In this document: positions 54,239 to 63,864 of the stretch, in pieces
Position numbering within the stretch: position 1 is the stretch's first letter
Layout: each line of letters starts with the position of its first letter
Assembly (NCBI RefSeq): GCF_024168485.1
Contig: NZ_JALJVY010000009.1
Location: 164,016-228,015, forward strand
DNA: 64,000 bases
Source of the DNA: Sphingobium sp. OAS761
GTDB lineage: Bacteria > Pseudomonadota > Alphaproteobacteria > Sphingomonadales > Sphingomonadaceae
Direction: 5' to 3'
Notes under the pieces: model-generated
What the model saw: only the letters and a program-made list of their open reading frames with translations
Databases searched by the model: none
Told to the model about the DNA's origin: nothing
Translations under genes and position numbers: made by a program

Positions 54239-56029
54239 TCATTTTCTTCCGAACAGCTTTTCAATGTCGCCATGCTGAAGTTTTACCCATGTGGGGCGGC
54301 CGTGATTGCACTGTCCGGATCGCGGCGTCACCTCCATCTCGCGTAGCAATGCGTTCATTTCCGCGACGCTGAGCACCCTTCCCGCGCGCACAGACCCATG
54401 GCAGGCCATCGTTGCGGCGACCAGGTCCAGCCGTTCGCGAAGCGAAAGCGTGCTGTCATAGGCGGCAAGGTCGTCGGCGAGATCCGACACCAGCCCCCGG
54501 ACGTCCGACTGCCCGAGCATGGCCGGAACCGCGCGCACCAACATCGCGGCCGGCCCGAACCGCTCGATCTCAAGCCCGACTGACCGGAACTCGGCGCACC
54601 TCTCCTCCAGCCGGTCGCAGGCTGGCTCATCCAGTTCCACCACTTCTGGCAGCAGAAGGGCCTGGCTCGTGACGCCCTGCCCCTCCATCGCGCGGCGCAT
54701 CCGTTCCAGCGTGAGCCTTTCATGGGCGGCATGCTGGTCGACGATGACCAGCCCGTCTTCCGCTTCCGCCACGATATAGGTTCGAGCAACCTGGCCGCGC
54801 GCTACGCCCAGGGGAAAGCGCGTACCCTCTGGCACCGAAGCGACAGCCGGTTCCGCGCGTGCATGTGGCGGGGGCGTGATGAACGACGCCCGGCGGTCGG
54901 CCAAGCTCGTTCGCGCAAGTGGATTATAGTCTGCCGGATCCCCGGCCGCCTCGAAAATGGGAAGGGCGCCGATGGATGTCGGCGACACGGGCTCGGCCTT
55001 CCAGGCTTGCAGCGCGGCGGGATCGGGGTGTTGCACCGCCCGGAATCCTTCCGCGTCCAAGGCCCGGCGAAGTCCGGAAACGATCATCCCGCGCACCATC
55101 GCCGGATCGCGAAACCGCACTTCGGTTTTCGCCGGATGGACGTTCACGTCCACGTCGAGCGGTGGTACGTCCAGGAACAGGGCCACGACAGGGTGACGGT
55201 CGCGCGCAAGCATGTCGGCATAAGCTCCCCGGACCGCTCCGATCAGCAACCGGTCCCGGACCGGACGGCCGTTGACGAACAGATACTGGTGATCGCCCAC
55301 CCCCCTGTTATAGGTGGGTATGGAGGCGACCCCCGACAGGCGGACGCCATCGCGTTCCAGACTGACGATCACGTGATTGTCTGCCAGTTGTCGGTCAGTC
55401 AGAGCGGCGACACGGTCTTCGCGCGCTTCGCCGCCCTGAACGCCCAGAACGCGCCGCCCGTCATGTTCGACGGAAAAGGCAACCCGGGGGTGTGCCATAG
55501 CGAGACGGCGCAGGACGTCGAGGCAGGCGGCATATTCGGATTTGGGCGACCGGAGGAACTTTCGGCGGGCGGGAACCCGTCCGAACAACTGCTCCACGGT
55601 CACGCGGGTCCCGGGAGGAATGGCGACCGGCCCTTCGGCGGCCAGCCGGCCATTATCCACCGTCCGGTTCCATCCGTCTGCACCGGCGAGCCGGCTGTCG
55701 ATCGACAACCGGGCGACACTTGCGATGGATGGCAGCGCCTCCCCTCGAAAACCCAAAGTGGCCACATTTTCAATGGCCTCATCATCCGGCATCTTCGACG
55801 TCGCATGCCGTTCCAGGGCCAGCGCCATGTCTGTCGCATTCATGCCGCAACCGTCGTCGCTCACCTCGATCCGGTCCAGCCCGCCATTGGAAAGTCGGAT
55901 GGCAATACGAGTCGCGCCGGCGTCGAGCGCGTTTTCGACCAGTTCCTTGAGCGCGCTGGCGGGTCTTTCGACCACTTCACCGGCGGCAATGCGGTTGACC
56001 AGATGTTCAGGCAGACGGCGTATTGACAT
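54239..56029 (-). CDS. mutL: DNA mismatch repair protein MutL
   Basis: A 596-residue GHKL ATPase coordinating mismatch repair. N-terminal motifs: RIAAGEVVERPASALKELVENALDAGA, DDGCGM, and GFRGEALPSIASV. The C-terminal dimerisation domain contains DQHAAHERLTLERM and ACHGSVRAGRVLSVAEM, with CNHGRPTW near the end. The DQHAxxE-type motif is seen, which in many bacteria is part of an endonuclease site. The start gives MSIRRLPEHLVNRIAAGE, as in homologues. Confidence 0.96.
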   Translation of the reverse strand: MSIRRLPEHLVNRIAAGEVVERPASALKELVENALDAGATRIAIRLSNGGLDRIEVSDDGCGMNATDMALALERHATSKMPDDEAIENVATLGFRGEALPSIASVARLSIDSRLAGADGWNRTVDNGRLAAEGPVAIPPGTRVTVEQLFGRVPARRKFLRSPKSEYAACLDVLRRLAMAHPRVAFSVEHDGRRVLGVQGGEAREDRVAALTDRQLADNHVIVSLERDGVRLSGVASIPTYNRGVGDHQYLFVNGRPVRDRLLIGAVRGAYADMLARDRHPVVALFLDVPPLDVDVNVHPAKTEVRFRDPAMVRGMIVSGLRRALDAEGFRAVQHPDPAALQAWKAEPVSPTSIGALPIFEAAGDPADYNPLARTSLADRRASFITPPPHARAEPAVASVPEGTRFPLGVARGQVARTYIVAEAEDGLVIVDQHAAHERLTLERMRRAMEGQGVTSQALLLPEVVELDEPACDRLEERCAEFRSVGLEIERFGPAAMLVRAVPAMLGQSDVRGLVSDLADDLAAYDSTLSLRERLDLVAATMACHGSVRAGRVLSVAEMNALLREMEVTPRSGQCNHGRPTWVKLQHGDIEKLFGRK

Positions 56030-56186
56030 TGATTAGGGACTAGCCCAAGCGAGCGCTTTCCGCGACCCGCGAACCTAAAATTTTTGCATCTGCTAGGTGC
56101 AGGGAAACAGGGATTGGCGGGAAACGGAACGGCACACCGACCGATCCTCTCTTCGCGTCATGGGGACGGCTGGCGAAACAGGATAA

Positions 56187-57236
<1,050 letters not shown>

Positions 57237-57257
57237 TCGCGAAAGGGGAGACCGTAG

Positions 57258-58175
57258 ATGGCGCGGCCACCCAGCCGACGTCCCGGGGTCAACCGGAAGG
57301 CGCAATATAGTCTGTTCGCCAGCTATGTGGCCGCCCTTACGGGGGCGGCAGTCGGGTTGCTGCTGGTGGCGATCGCGATATTCGATCCTACCGGTTTTGT
57401 CGCCCTGAGGACCCTGACCGCGGAACTGACGCGACCGGCATCATCCGGTTTGCGCAACATGATGAGCGGTATCGGGTCGGTCGACGAGGTATTGGCCGCC
57501 TATTGGCGTGCGGGGTCGCAGAATATCGCGCTACGCCGGCAGGTGGAGGCCGAACGCAACCGGGTGATCGAAGCAAAGGCTATCGCCCAGGAAAATATGC
57601 GCCTCAAGAAGCTGCTTAAGCTCGTCGACGATGACCAAAGCGACCTGTTGACCGCTAGGTTGATCAGTTCCTCTTCGTCCAGCGCGCGCCGTTTCGCCCG
57701 GTTGAACGCCGGACGGTGGCAGGGCGTGCGCACGGGAATGCCGGTGCGCGCCGCGGAGGGATTGGTGGGCCGGGTGTACAGCACGACGCCCAATACGGCC
57801 GACGTCCTGCTCCTGACCGACACCGCCAATATCGTTCCGGTGCGCCGGGCAAATGACAGCGTCCCCGCTATTTCAACTGGCGCCGGAGACGGATCGGTGG
57901 AAATCCGGGCCTTGTCTGCCGGTCGCAACCCGTTCCAGCCCGGCGACCTTCTGGTGACGTCCGGGGTCGGCGGCATCTATCAGCCCAACATTCCCGTGGC
58001 TGTCGTCGTCCGGATACAGGGCGAGGTCGCATGGGGCTTTCCCCTGGCCAATCCGTCCCGTATCGACGCTGTCGTCGTGGAACGGGCGTTTGAGGAGGTC
58101 GTTACCCGATCGGATGCGGCGGGCCCTGCGTCAGGGGGCGGGCAGCCTCCTGCCGTTGACGCTTCCGCGCCATGA
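57258..58175 (+). CDS. mreC: Rod shape-determining protein MreC
   Basis: A 305-residue bitopic protein: cytoplasmic N-terminus, one membrane helix (about 20-42), a coiled coil (residues ~85-115, RRQVEAERNRVIEAKAIAQENMRLKK region), then beta domains with GLVGRVYSTTPNTADVLLLTD and FQPGDLLVTSGVGGIYQPNIPVAVV. The C-terminus is a Gly/Pro/Ala tail. It bridges MreB and PBP2. mreD overlaps by 4 bases. Confidence 0.92.
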   Translation: MARPPSRRPGVNRKAQYSLFASYVAALTGAAVGLLLVAIAIFDPTGFVALRTLTAELTRPASSGLRNMMSGIGSVDEVLAAYWRAGSQNIALRRQVEAERNRVIEAKAIAQENMRLKKLLKLVDDDQSDLLTARLISSSSSSARRFARLNAGRWQGVRTGMPVRAAEGLVGRVYSTTPNTADVLLLTDTANIVPVRRANDSVPAISTGAGDGSVEIRALSAGRNPFQPGDLLVTSGVGGIYQPNIPVAVVVRIQGEVAWGFPLANPSRIDAVVVERAFEEVVTRSDAAGPASGGGQPPAVDASAP

Positions 58176-58699
58176 TCGACCCGCATCTTCGACATGTGCC
58201 ACGCCTCGGCAAGCACCCCAGCCGTTTTCGGTTGGCGGGCACGCCGATCGTCACGGTCCTGATCGGATCCATGGCAACGGCTCTTCCCGTCATCGCCCAG
58301 TCTCCCGTCATGCCGCAGTTCGGCCTGTTGCTACTGCTGTCCTGGCGGTTGCTGCGTCCGGAAATGTGGCGGCCGTGGGTCGGCGTGCCCCTCGGTCTTT
58401 TCGATGACATGCTCAGCGGGCAGCCGATTGGTTCGGCCATGTGCCTGTGGACGATAGCACTGATCGGTATCGATGCGATCGAACATCGCCTGGTCTGGCG
58501 CAGCTATCGACAGGACTGGCTAATCGCTTGCCTGGCCATTATAATCTGCTCCGTCGTCGGTTGGTTCTTCGCGCGCATCACCGGCGGCGGCAATGTCAGT
58601 TTCTGGTTGATCACGCCCCAAATGGTCTGGACGATCCTGCTTTTTCCCTTCGTCGTCCGGCAATGCGCCCGGATAGACCGCTGGCGCGTGATGGCATGA
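58172..58699 (+). CDS. mreD: Rod shape-determining protein MreD
   Basis: A 175-residue membrane protein with about five helices. The conserved GxxxGxxxD-like segment is GVPLGLFDDMLSGQPIG. Position between mreC and mrdA and the 4-base overlaps on both sides support the call; sequence alone is weakly conserved in this family. Confidence 0.88.
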   Translation: MIDPHLRHVPRLGKHPSRFRLAGTPIVTVLIGSMATALPVIAQSPVMPQFGLLLLLSWRLLRPEMWRPWVGVPLGLFDDMLSGQPIGSAMCLWTIALIGIDAIEHRLVWRSYRQDWLIACLAIIICSVVGWFFARITGGGNVSFWLITPQMVWTILLFPFVVRQCARIDRWRVMA

Positions 58700-60768
58700 A
58701 ATTTCCCTCCACGAAGCGAAAAGTCGTAACCGAGGCTACCCAGACCCTCACCTTCACGCGCCGGGCCACGATTGTGGGCGCGATTCAAGGCGGTATAGGA
58801 GCGGTTCTTGCAGGCCGGATGGCCTGGATAAGCGTGGTTGAAAATGAGAGATACAGCCTGCTGTCCGAGAGCAATCGCGTCAATTTGACGCTTATCCCGC
58901 CGCGCAGAGGCTGGATTCTGGACCGAAACGGCAAGCCGCTCGCAAATAATCGCACCGATTTTCGCGTCGACCTGATCCCGCAGCGGGTGGTCGATGCCGA
59001 AGCCACCATCGCCAGTTTGACCCGCCTGCTCAACCTGGAGCGCGAAGAGGCCGACCGGATACGGGAGGAACTCGAGAAGTCGGCCGGTTTCCAGCCCGTG
59101 CAGGTCGCCGACAAATTGACCTATGATCAATATGCCGCAGTTTCGGTGCGCCTGCTCGATCTTCCCGGTGTCGCGCCGAGCCAGGGATTTTCCCGCTTTT
59201 ACCCAGCGGGTGCGTCGGTCGGCCACCTGCTGGGCTATGTCGGCGCGGCGACGGCGGAAGAATATAAAAAGAGAAAGGATCCCCTGCTCATCACGCCGGG
59301 GTTCAAGGTCGGCAAGGACGGCCTGGAGAAGGCATTCGACGAACAACTGACGGGCAAGCCCGGTGCCAAGCGCGTGGAAGTGACCGCGCGGGGCAAGATT
59401 GTGCGCGAACTCACCACCCGGCCCGATACCCCCGGCAACGCGATGAAGTTGACCATCGACGCGGGTTTGCAGGACTTTGCGGGTCGCCGGCTGGCGACGC
59501 AGAGCGGCGCGATTGTCGTGCTGGATTGCGCCAACGGCGACGTGCTTGCCATGGCATCCATGCCCAGTTTCGATCCGAACAGCTTTTCGGACGGTATCAG
59601 CCACCTCGAATGGGACATGCTGTCCAGGGACGATCATGTGCCCTTGCGCAACAAGGTGCTTCAGGGCCTGTATCCACCAGGATCGACGGTGAAGCCGATG
59701 GTGGCACTGGCCTTGTTGGAAGCTGGAATTTCACCGAACGATACAGTCAGCTGCGGCGGCGCCATCCGCGTGGGTAACACGCTGTTCCACTGTCACAAGC
59801 GGCGTGGGCACGGCTCTCTCAACATGCGCGGTGCGATCGCGCAGAGCTGCGACATATATTTTTACCAGATGGCCCAGCGCATCGGCATGGACCGGATCGC
59901 CAGCATGGCCCGGCGAGTAGGCATGGGGCAGCGGTTCGACATCCCCTTCCCCAGCCAGAGTTATGGCACGGTGCCGGACCCGGCCTGGAAGGAGCGCAAA
60001 TACGGCAAATCCTGGCAGGTCTACGATACCGTCAACGCAACCATCGGCCAGGGCTACATGCTGATCAATCCGTTGCAGATGGCAGTTATGGCGGCTCGGC
60101 TCGCCACGGGCCGACAATTGATGCCCAATTTTATTCACGGTGCCCGCCGCCCCGCGCCACAACTCGTCGGGGTCAATGATGAACATCTGGTCGTGATCCG
60201 TGATGCCATGAATGCCGTGGTCAACGGCGGCGGCACGGGCGGCGCGGCGCGAATGAATATTCCCGGCGTCATGATTGCGGGAAAGACCGGAACGGCGCAG
60301 GTCCGCCGCATCACCATGGCGGAGCGCGCAGGCGGCGTGCGGGGCAACGCCTCCCTCCCCTTCAAATTGCGCGACCACGCACTTTTTCAGGGTTTCGCGC
60401 CTTTCGACAAACCTCGCTATGCGGTCGGATGCATCATCGAGCATGGGGGGCATACCATCCGCAACGAAGATGCTCCGATGATAGCGAGCGATACCCTCTC
60501 CTATCTGTTCGACCCTGAGCGCGCGATGGAGAAGCTCGTAACGCTTGAAAAAGGCTGGGGCGGCACGCCGGCGGAACGGCAGGCACGACAAGTGGCCTCC
60601 TTCCGCCTCGCCAAGGCGATCGAACGGGGCGAGGCAACGGCGTCAGAAGCGAACAACGCCACCAATGCAGCGGCGCCTGCAAACGCCAGCGCTACACCGG
60701 CCAGCCCCGACGAAGATGCCGCGGACGTGCCGCCGCCGCCCGGTGCGGAGGCAGCGACGACGCCGTGA
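58696..60768 (+). CDS. mrdA: Penicillin-binding protein 2 (rod-elongation transpeptidase)
   Basis: A 690-residue class B PBP. N-terminal membrane helix, pedestal domain with PPRRGWILDRNGKPLANN, transpeptidase domain with Ser330-x-x-Lys333 (PPGSTVKPM), SCD (AQSCDIYFY) as second motif and KTG in IAGKTGTAQV. The final ~50 residues are an Ala/Pro/Asp-rich low-complexity tail not typical of E. coli PBP2. ATG at 58696 overlaps the mreD stop (ATGA); frame extension upstream is antisense-like noise. Confidence 0.95.
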   Translation: MKFPSTKRKVVTEATQTLTFTRRATIVGAIQGGIGAVLAGRMAWISVVENERYSLLSESNRVNLTLIPPRRGWILDRNGKPLANNRTDFRVDLIPQRVVDAEATIASLTRLLNLEREEADRIREELEKSAGFQPVQVADKLTYDQYAAVSVRLLDLPGVAPSQGFSRFYPAGASVGHLLGYVGAATAEEYKKRKDPLLITPGFKVGKDGLEKAFDEQLTGKPGAKRVEVTARGKIVRELTTRPDTPGNAMKLTIDAGLQDFAGRRLATQSGAIVVLDCANGDVLAMASMPSFDPNSFSDGISHLEWDMLSRDDHVPLRNKVLQGLYPPGSTVKPMVALALLEAGISPNDTVSCGGAIRVGNTLFHCHKRRGHGSLNMRGAIAQSCDIYFYQMAQRIGMDRIASMARRVGMGQRFDIPFPSQSYGTVPDPAWKERKYGKSWQVYDTVNATIGQGYMLINPLQMAVMAARLATGRQLMPNFIHGARRPAPQLVGVNDEHLVVIRDAMNAVVNGGGTGGAARMNIPGVMIAGKTGTAQVRRITMAERAGGVRGNASLPFKLRDHALFQGFAPFDKPRYAVGCIIEHGGHTIRNEDAPMIASDTLSYLFDPERAMEKLVTLEKGWGGTPAERQARQVASFRLAKAIERGEATASEANNATNAAAPANASATPASPDEDAADVPPPPGAEAATTP

Positions 60769-61877
60769 GCATCATTCCGCAGCCCCTGACCCAATTTCCA
60801 TGGCGCGTCATCCTCTTGCTGGTTGCTATCGCTACCTTCGGAACGCTGGTCCTCTTCAGCGCCGCCGATGGCAGCGTCTTTCCCTGGGCGATCAATCAGG
60901 CGGTGCGATTCTGCATATTCAGCGGTATGGCATTGACGCTCAGCCGCGTGCCGCCCGGCCTGTTCGCGCGCTTCGCCTTTCCCGCCTATGGCGCGATCCT
61001 GGCGGCTCTGGTGCTGGTAGAACTGATCGGGGGTGTCGCGGGCGGCAGTCAGCGCTGGATCAATCTGGGCTTCATGCAACTCCAACCCTCGGAATTCATG
61101 AAACCGATCATCGTGATCGCGGTAGCGCGCTTCTATGCTCTGCTGCCGGTGGGGGAAATCCGCCGCTGGAACGCGATATGGCCGGCGCTTGTGCTGATCG
61201 GCCTGCCCTGGTCGCTTGTGTTGATCCAGCCTGATCTGGGCACGGCGACAATGATCCTGGCCGGCGGTATCACCGTGATGTTCCTGGCCGGCCTGCCGCT
61301 GCGCCTGTTCGTGGGGTCCGGCCTGGCGGTTGCGGCCGTCATCCCGATCGCTTTCAGTTTCCTGCACGATTATCAGAAGAAGCGTGTACTGATCTTCATG
61401 GATCCGGAGAGCGATCCACTGGGCGCGGGTTATCATATCAGCCAGTCCAAGATCGCGATCGGATCGGGCGGCATATGGGGCAAGGGCTTCCTCCAGGGAA
61501 CGCAGAGTCATCTCGACTATCTGCCCGAAGGGCATACGGACTTTGTGTTCGCTACCATGGCGGAGGAATGGGGACTGGTCGGCGGCGTGCTGCTCATCGG
61601 GGGGTTCATGCTGCTGTTTCGCTGGGGCCTGCGCGTCGCGATGCGGACGCCGGACAAGTTCAATCGACTGGTCGCCGCGGGGCTCACGACGACCATCTTC
61701 TTTTACGTCGCAATCAACCTGATGATGGTGATGGGGTTGGCACCGGTTGTGGGCATCCCCCTGCCCTTCATGTCTTATGGTGGTTCTTCGATGCTGACGG
61801 TGATGCTGTGCATCGGCATCATCATGGCCATTGACCGGGGAAACAAGCGTGCCAGCAGTCCGCGCAACTGGGGGTAA
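60765..61877 (+). CDS. mrdB: Rod shape-determining glycosyltransferase RodA
   Basis: A 370-residue SEDS-family polytopic protein polymerising lipid II with PBP2. Motifs: GGSQRWINLGFMQLQPSEFMK, IQPDLGTATMI, LPEGHTDFVFATMAEEWG and GIPLPFMSYGGSSML, with the catalytic Asp probably in the HTDF region. GTG start overlapping the mrdA stop. Last gene of the elongasome operon. Confidence 0.95.
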   Translation: MSIIPQPLTQFPWRVILLLVAIATFGTLVLFSAADGSVFPWAINQAVRFCIFSGMALTLSRVPPGLFARFAFPAYGAILAALVLVELIGGVAGGSQRWINLGFMQLQPSEFMKPIIVIAVARFYALLPVGEIRRWNAIWPALVLIGLPWSLVLIQPDLGTATMILAGGITVMFLAGLPLRLFVGSGLAVAAVIPIAFSFLHDYQKKRVLIFMDPESDPLGAGYHISQSKIAIGSGGIWGKGFLQGTQSHLDYLPEGHTDFVFATMAEEWGLVGGVLLIGGFMLLFRWGLRVAMRTPDKFNRLVAAGLTTTIFFYVAINLMMVMGLAPVVGIPLPFMSYGGSSMLTVMLCIGIIMAIDRGNKRASSPRNWG

Positions 61878-61883
61878 ACGACC

Positions 61884-61906
61884 GCGGCGAAATTTTTCCG
61901 CGCCGC
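61884..61906 (+). terminator. Hairpin after mrdB
   Basis: Stem GCGGCG/CGCCGC around an AT-rich 11-nt loop, starting 7 bases after the stop. T-run lies in the loop rather than after the stem, so a weak candidate. Confidence 0.35.
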
Positions 61907-61999
61907 AGCGCAATTTGGGGTTTGCGAATCCGCAAGACGCTGCTAATTGCCCGCCCACGCCAACGGACACTGGCTTCGCCATCTGTCCAATGCCGGTGT

Positions 62000-62075
<76 letters not shown>

Positions 62076-62140
62076 CTTTCTCCTTATAAATCAATGTCCT
62101 GTATGACCAGATCAAGAGCCTCCGATTGAGCGGTTGAGTT

Positions 62141-62160
62141 CTAGGTAGCTCTCTAGGTAG
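62141..62160. repeat. Short direct repeat CTAGGTAG
   Basis: Two copies (62141-62148 and 62153-62160) separated by CTCT, 66 bases after tRNA-Lys. The rest of 62076-62184 shows no gene. Confidence 0.5.
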
Positions 62161-62184
62161 CAGGACGGCCGAATCTAAAATTTC

Positions 62185-62439
62185 TTGTCGTCAGCGAAAT
62201 TTCTGCGCAGATGCCTCGATCCGCGCCTCCCGCAACTCGCCCTGCGCCTGCTGGACAATTTACCCACTGCCGCCGACGCCCAAACCGTGATCGATGCGGC
62301 CAAAGGCATGGGGACCCTCGATCACGGCGACATCACGGAACTTCAGTGGCCTGCCATGAAATGGGCTTTGCCATAAGGCCGGAGCTACTCGCGGACATCA
62401 AGGTCGGGGACAAGGTCAATTGCGAGATCGATTGGGATG
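62185..62439 (+). pseudogene. CusF-like copper-binding domain, frameshifted and truncated
   Basis: Frame 1 reads VIDAAKGMGTLDHGDITELQ then WPAM, the CusF core with the Trp and Met that bind Cu(I)/Ag(I), and stops soon after. Shifting by one base at the AAA run (62359-62361) continues the domain as MGFAIRPELLADIKVGDKVN and CEIDWD. Loss of one A explains it: MKMGF would be the intact reading. The sequence ends at the IS left end. It may be a free CusF or the C-terminal domain of a CusB-type adaptor. Part of a metal-efflux locus is implied but not present here. Confidence 0.7.
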
Positions 62440-62465
62440 TGAACCGCCCCGGCTTTTCCGGAGGC
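62440..62465. repeat. IS terminal inverted repeat (orfB side)
   Basis: 26 bases beginning TGAACCGCCCCGG; pairs with 63732-63757 except at position 20 (C here, T in the other copy read inward). Confidence 0.9.
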
Positions 62466-62478
62466 ATTTTCAATTGAG

Positions 62479-63387
62479 TCATGCGACCATATCGAGGGTC
62501 TCAATGGCTGCATAGTAGTTGGCCTCGGCCTCGGCGGGCGGGATGTGCCCGATGGGGCCGAACAGGCGGTGATTGTTGAACCAGTCCACTCAGCGCAGCG
62601 TTGCCATTTCCACGGCCGATACGCCCGGCCATGAACGCTGCCTCCAGATGACCTCGGCCTTGTAGAGGCCGTTGATCGTCTCCGCCAAGGCGTTGTCATA
62701 ACTGTCGCCGACGCTGCCGACCGACGGCACGAGATTGGCTTCGGCCAGGCGCTGGGTGTAGTTCATGGCCAGGTATTGAACGCCTCTGTCGCTATGGTGG
62801 ATCAGGCCATCCTCGGCACTCGGCCTGCGGGCATGGATCGCCTGCTCCAGGGCATCCAGCACGAAGCCTGCGGTGGCGCTGGTGCTGACCTTCCAGCCCA
62901 CGATCCGGCGGGCGAAGGCATCGATCACGAAGGTCACGTAGACGAACCCGGCCCAGGTATGGACGTAGGTGAAGTCGACCACCCACAGTGCATTGGGCCG
63001 GCTGACGCGGAACTCGCGGTTGACTTTGTCCAGCGGGCATGGGGCCTTCGGGTTGCTGATGGTCGCCACCGTCGTCTTGCCCCACCGCACGCCAGCCAGT
63101 CCCATGACGCGCATCAGCCGCTCCACGGTGCACCTGGCCACATTGATCCCTTCGCGGCGCATCTGGTGCCAGACCTTGCGGGCGCCATAGAGACCAAAGC
63201 TGTTCTCGTGGACGCGCCTGATCGCCTTGCACATCTCGTCGTCGCGCCGGGCGCGAGCCGGACGCCTGCCGGGATCGGCAAGGCGGGCAGCGTGTTCGTG
63301 GTAGGAAGAGGGGGCGACCGCCAGTTCCCGGCAGATCGGCTCGACACCCAGTTCTTCCCGGTGAGCGTCAAGGAACGACATCACCAT
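62479..63387 (-). pseudogene. IS3 transposase OrfB (DDE integrase) with a nonsense codon
   Basis: The catalytic triad is intact: WVVDFTYV, HHSDRGVQY and the Glu in NALAETINGLYKAE. At 62590-62592 a TGA interrupts VEMATLR; beyond it the same frame reads VDWFNNHRLFGPIGHIPPAE and continues to a natural stop at 62479. In relatives the codon is TGG (Trp), so one G-to-A change removes about 38 C-terminal residues. The start overlaps the end of orfA by 7 bases. Confidence 0.88.
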
Positions 63388-63707
63388 TTGCCGTGGCGGT
63401 CGAGCTCCGCCTGCGCAAAATACGCCGAGGCCTTGCGCAGGATCTCGTTCGCCCGGCGCAGCTCCTTGACCTCGCGCTCCAATGCCTTGACCCGGTCCCG
63501 TTCACTGACGGCCTGCGCCGCTGGCCCCGCTCGCCGGCTCGCCTCCTCGCGGCACCAGCGGCGCAGCGTCTCGGTCGTACAGCCGACCTTCCCGGCGATC
63601 GAGGTCAGCGCCGCCCACTCCGACGGGTAGTCTCCCCGGTGCTCCTCCACCATCCGCACCGCACGATCGCGAAACTCAGGCGAGAACTTCTTCCTTGTAT
63701 TGCTTAT
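63381..63707 (-). pseudogene. IS3 transposase OrfA (helix-turn-helix) with ATA at the start position
   Basis: The conserved N-terminus reads [20 protein letters not shown], followed by a HTH ([15 protein letters not shown]) and a leucine-zipper-like region ([20 protein letters not shown]). AGAAGGAG lies five bases before the codon at 63705-63707, exactly where ATG is expected, but that codon is ATA. The next in-frame starts are internal (GTG/ATG near 63659). Either a mutation has crippled initiation or a rare start is used. Confidence 0.8.
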
Positions 63708-63731
63708 CGTGGCTCCTTCTCACAGATAGGA

Positions 63732-63757
63732 GCCTCCAGAAAAGCCGGGGCGGTTCA
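63732..63757. repeat. IS terminal inverted repeat (orfA side)
   Basis: Partner of 62440-62465; reads inward as TGAACCGCCCCGG with one mismatch. Confidence 0.9.
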
Positions 63758-63803
63758 CCCTGTTCCCGTCAGCACCAATGGCACAGATTTGAGGTTGTGA
63801 TTT

Positions 63804-63864
63804 AAGGAGTGTTGGGGCTTCGTCGTAGTGACGAAGGAACGAAGATGAAGCCCCAACACTCCTT
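63804..63864. repeat. 18-bp inverted repeat spanning a transposase start codon
   Basis: Left arm AAGGAGTGTTGGGGCTTC (63804-63821) and right arm 63847-63864 are perfect complements, loop 25 nt. The loop contains the ATG at 63845; the right arm is codons 1-7. A nested 7-bp stem CTTCGTC/GACGAAG (63818-63836) is an alternative fold. Confidence 0.8.

Larger units (their letters stand above)
62440..63757 (-). mobile_element. IS3-family insertion sequence, 1318 bp, apparently inactive
   Basis: Bounded by 26-bp terminal inverted repeats TGAACCGCCCCGGCTTTTC(C/T)GGAGGC (62440-62465 and 63732-63757) with one mismatch. It holds overlapping orfA and orfB on the minus strand, the IS3 layout that makes OrfAB by -1 frameshifting. 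Flanks GATG and CCCT do not match, so there is no target duplication. orfA has ATA in place of a start and orfB has a nonsense codon. Confidence 0.9.

Noticed and set aside
60501..61982. 493-codon antisense frame opposite mrdA and mrdB
   Set aside because: Covers two well-supported genes and lacks any domain signature.
62211..62477. 88-codon frame running from the CusF remnant into the IS
   Set aside because: A chance fusion of the shifted CusF frame with the IS end; the last residues are the terminal repeat.
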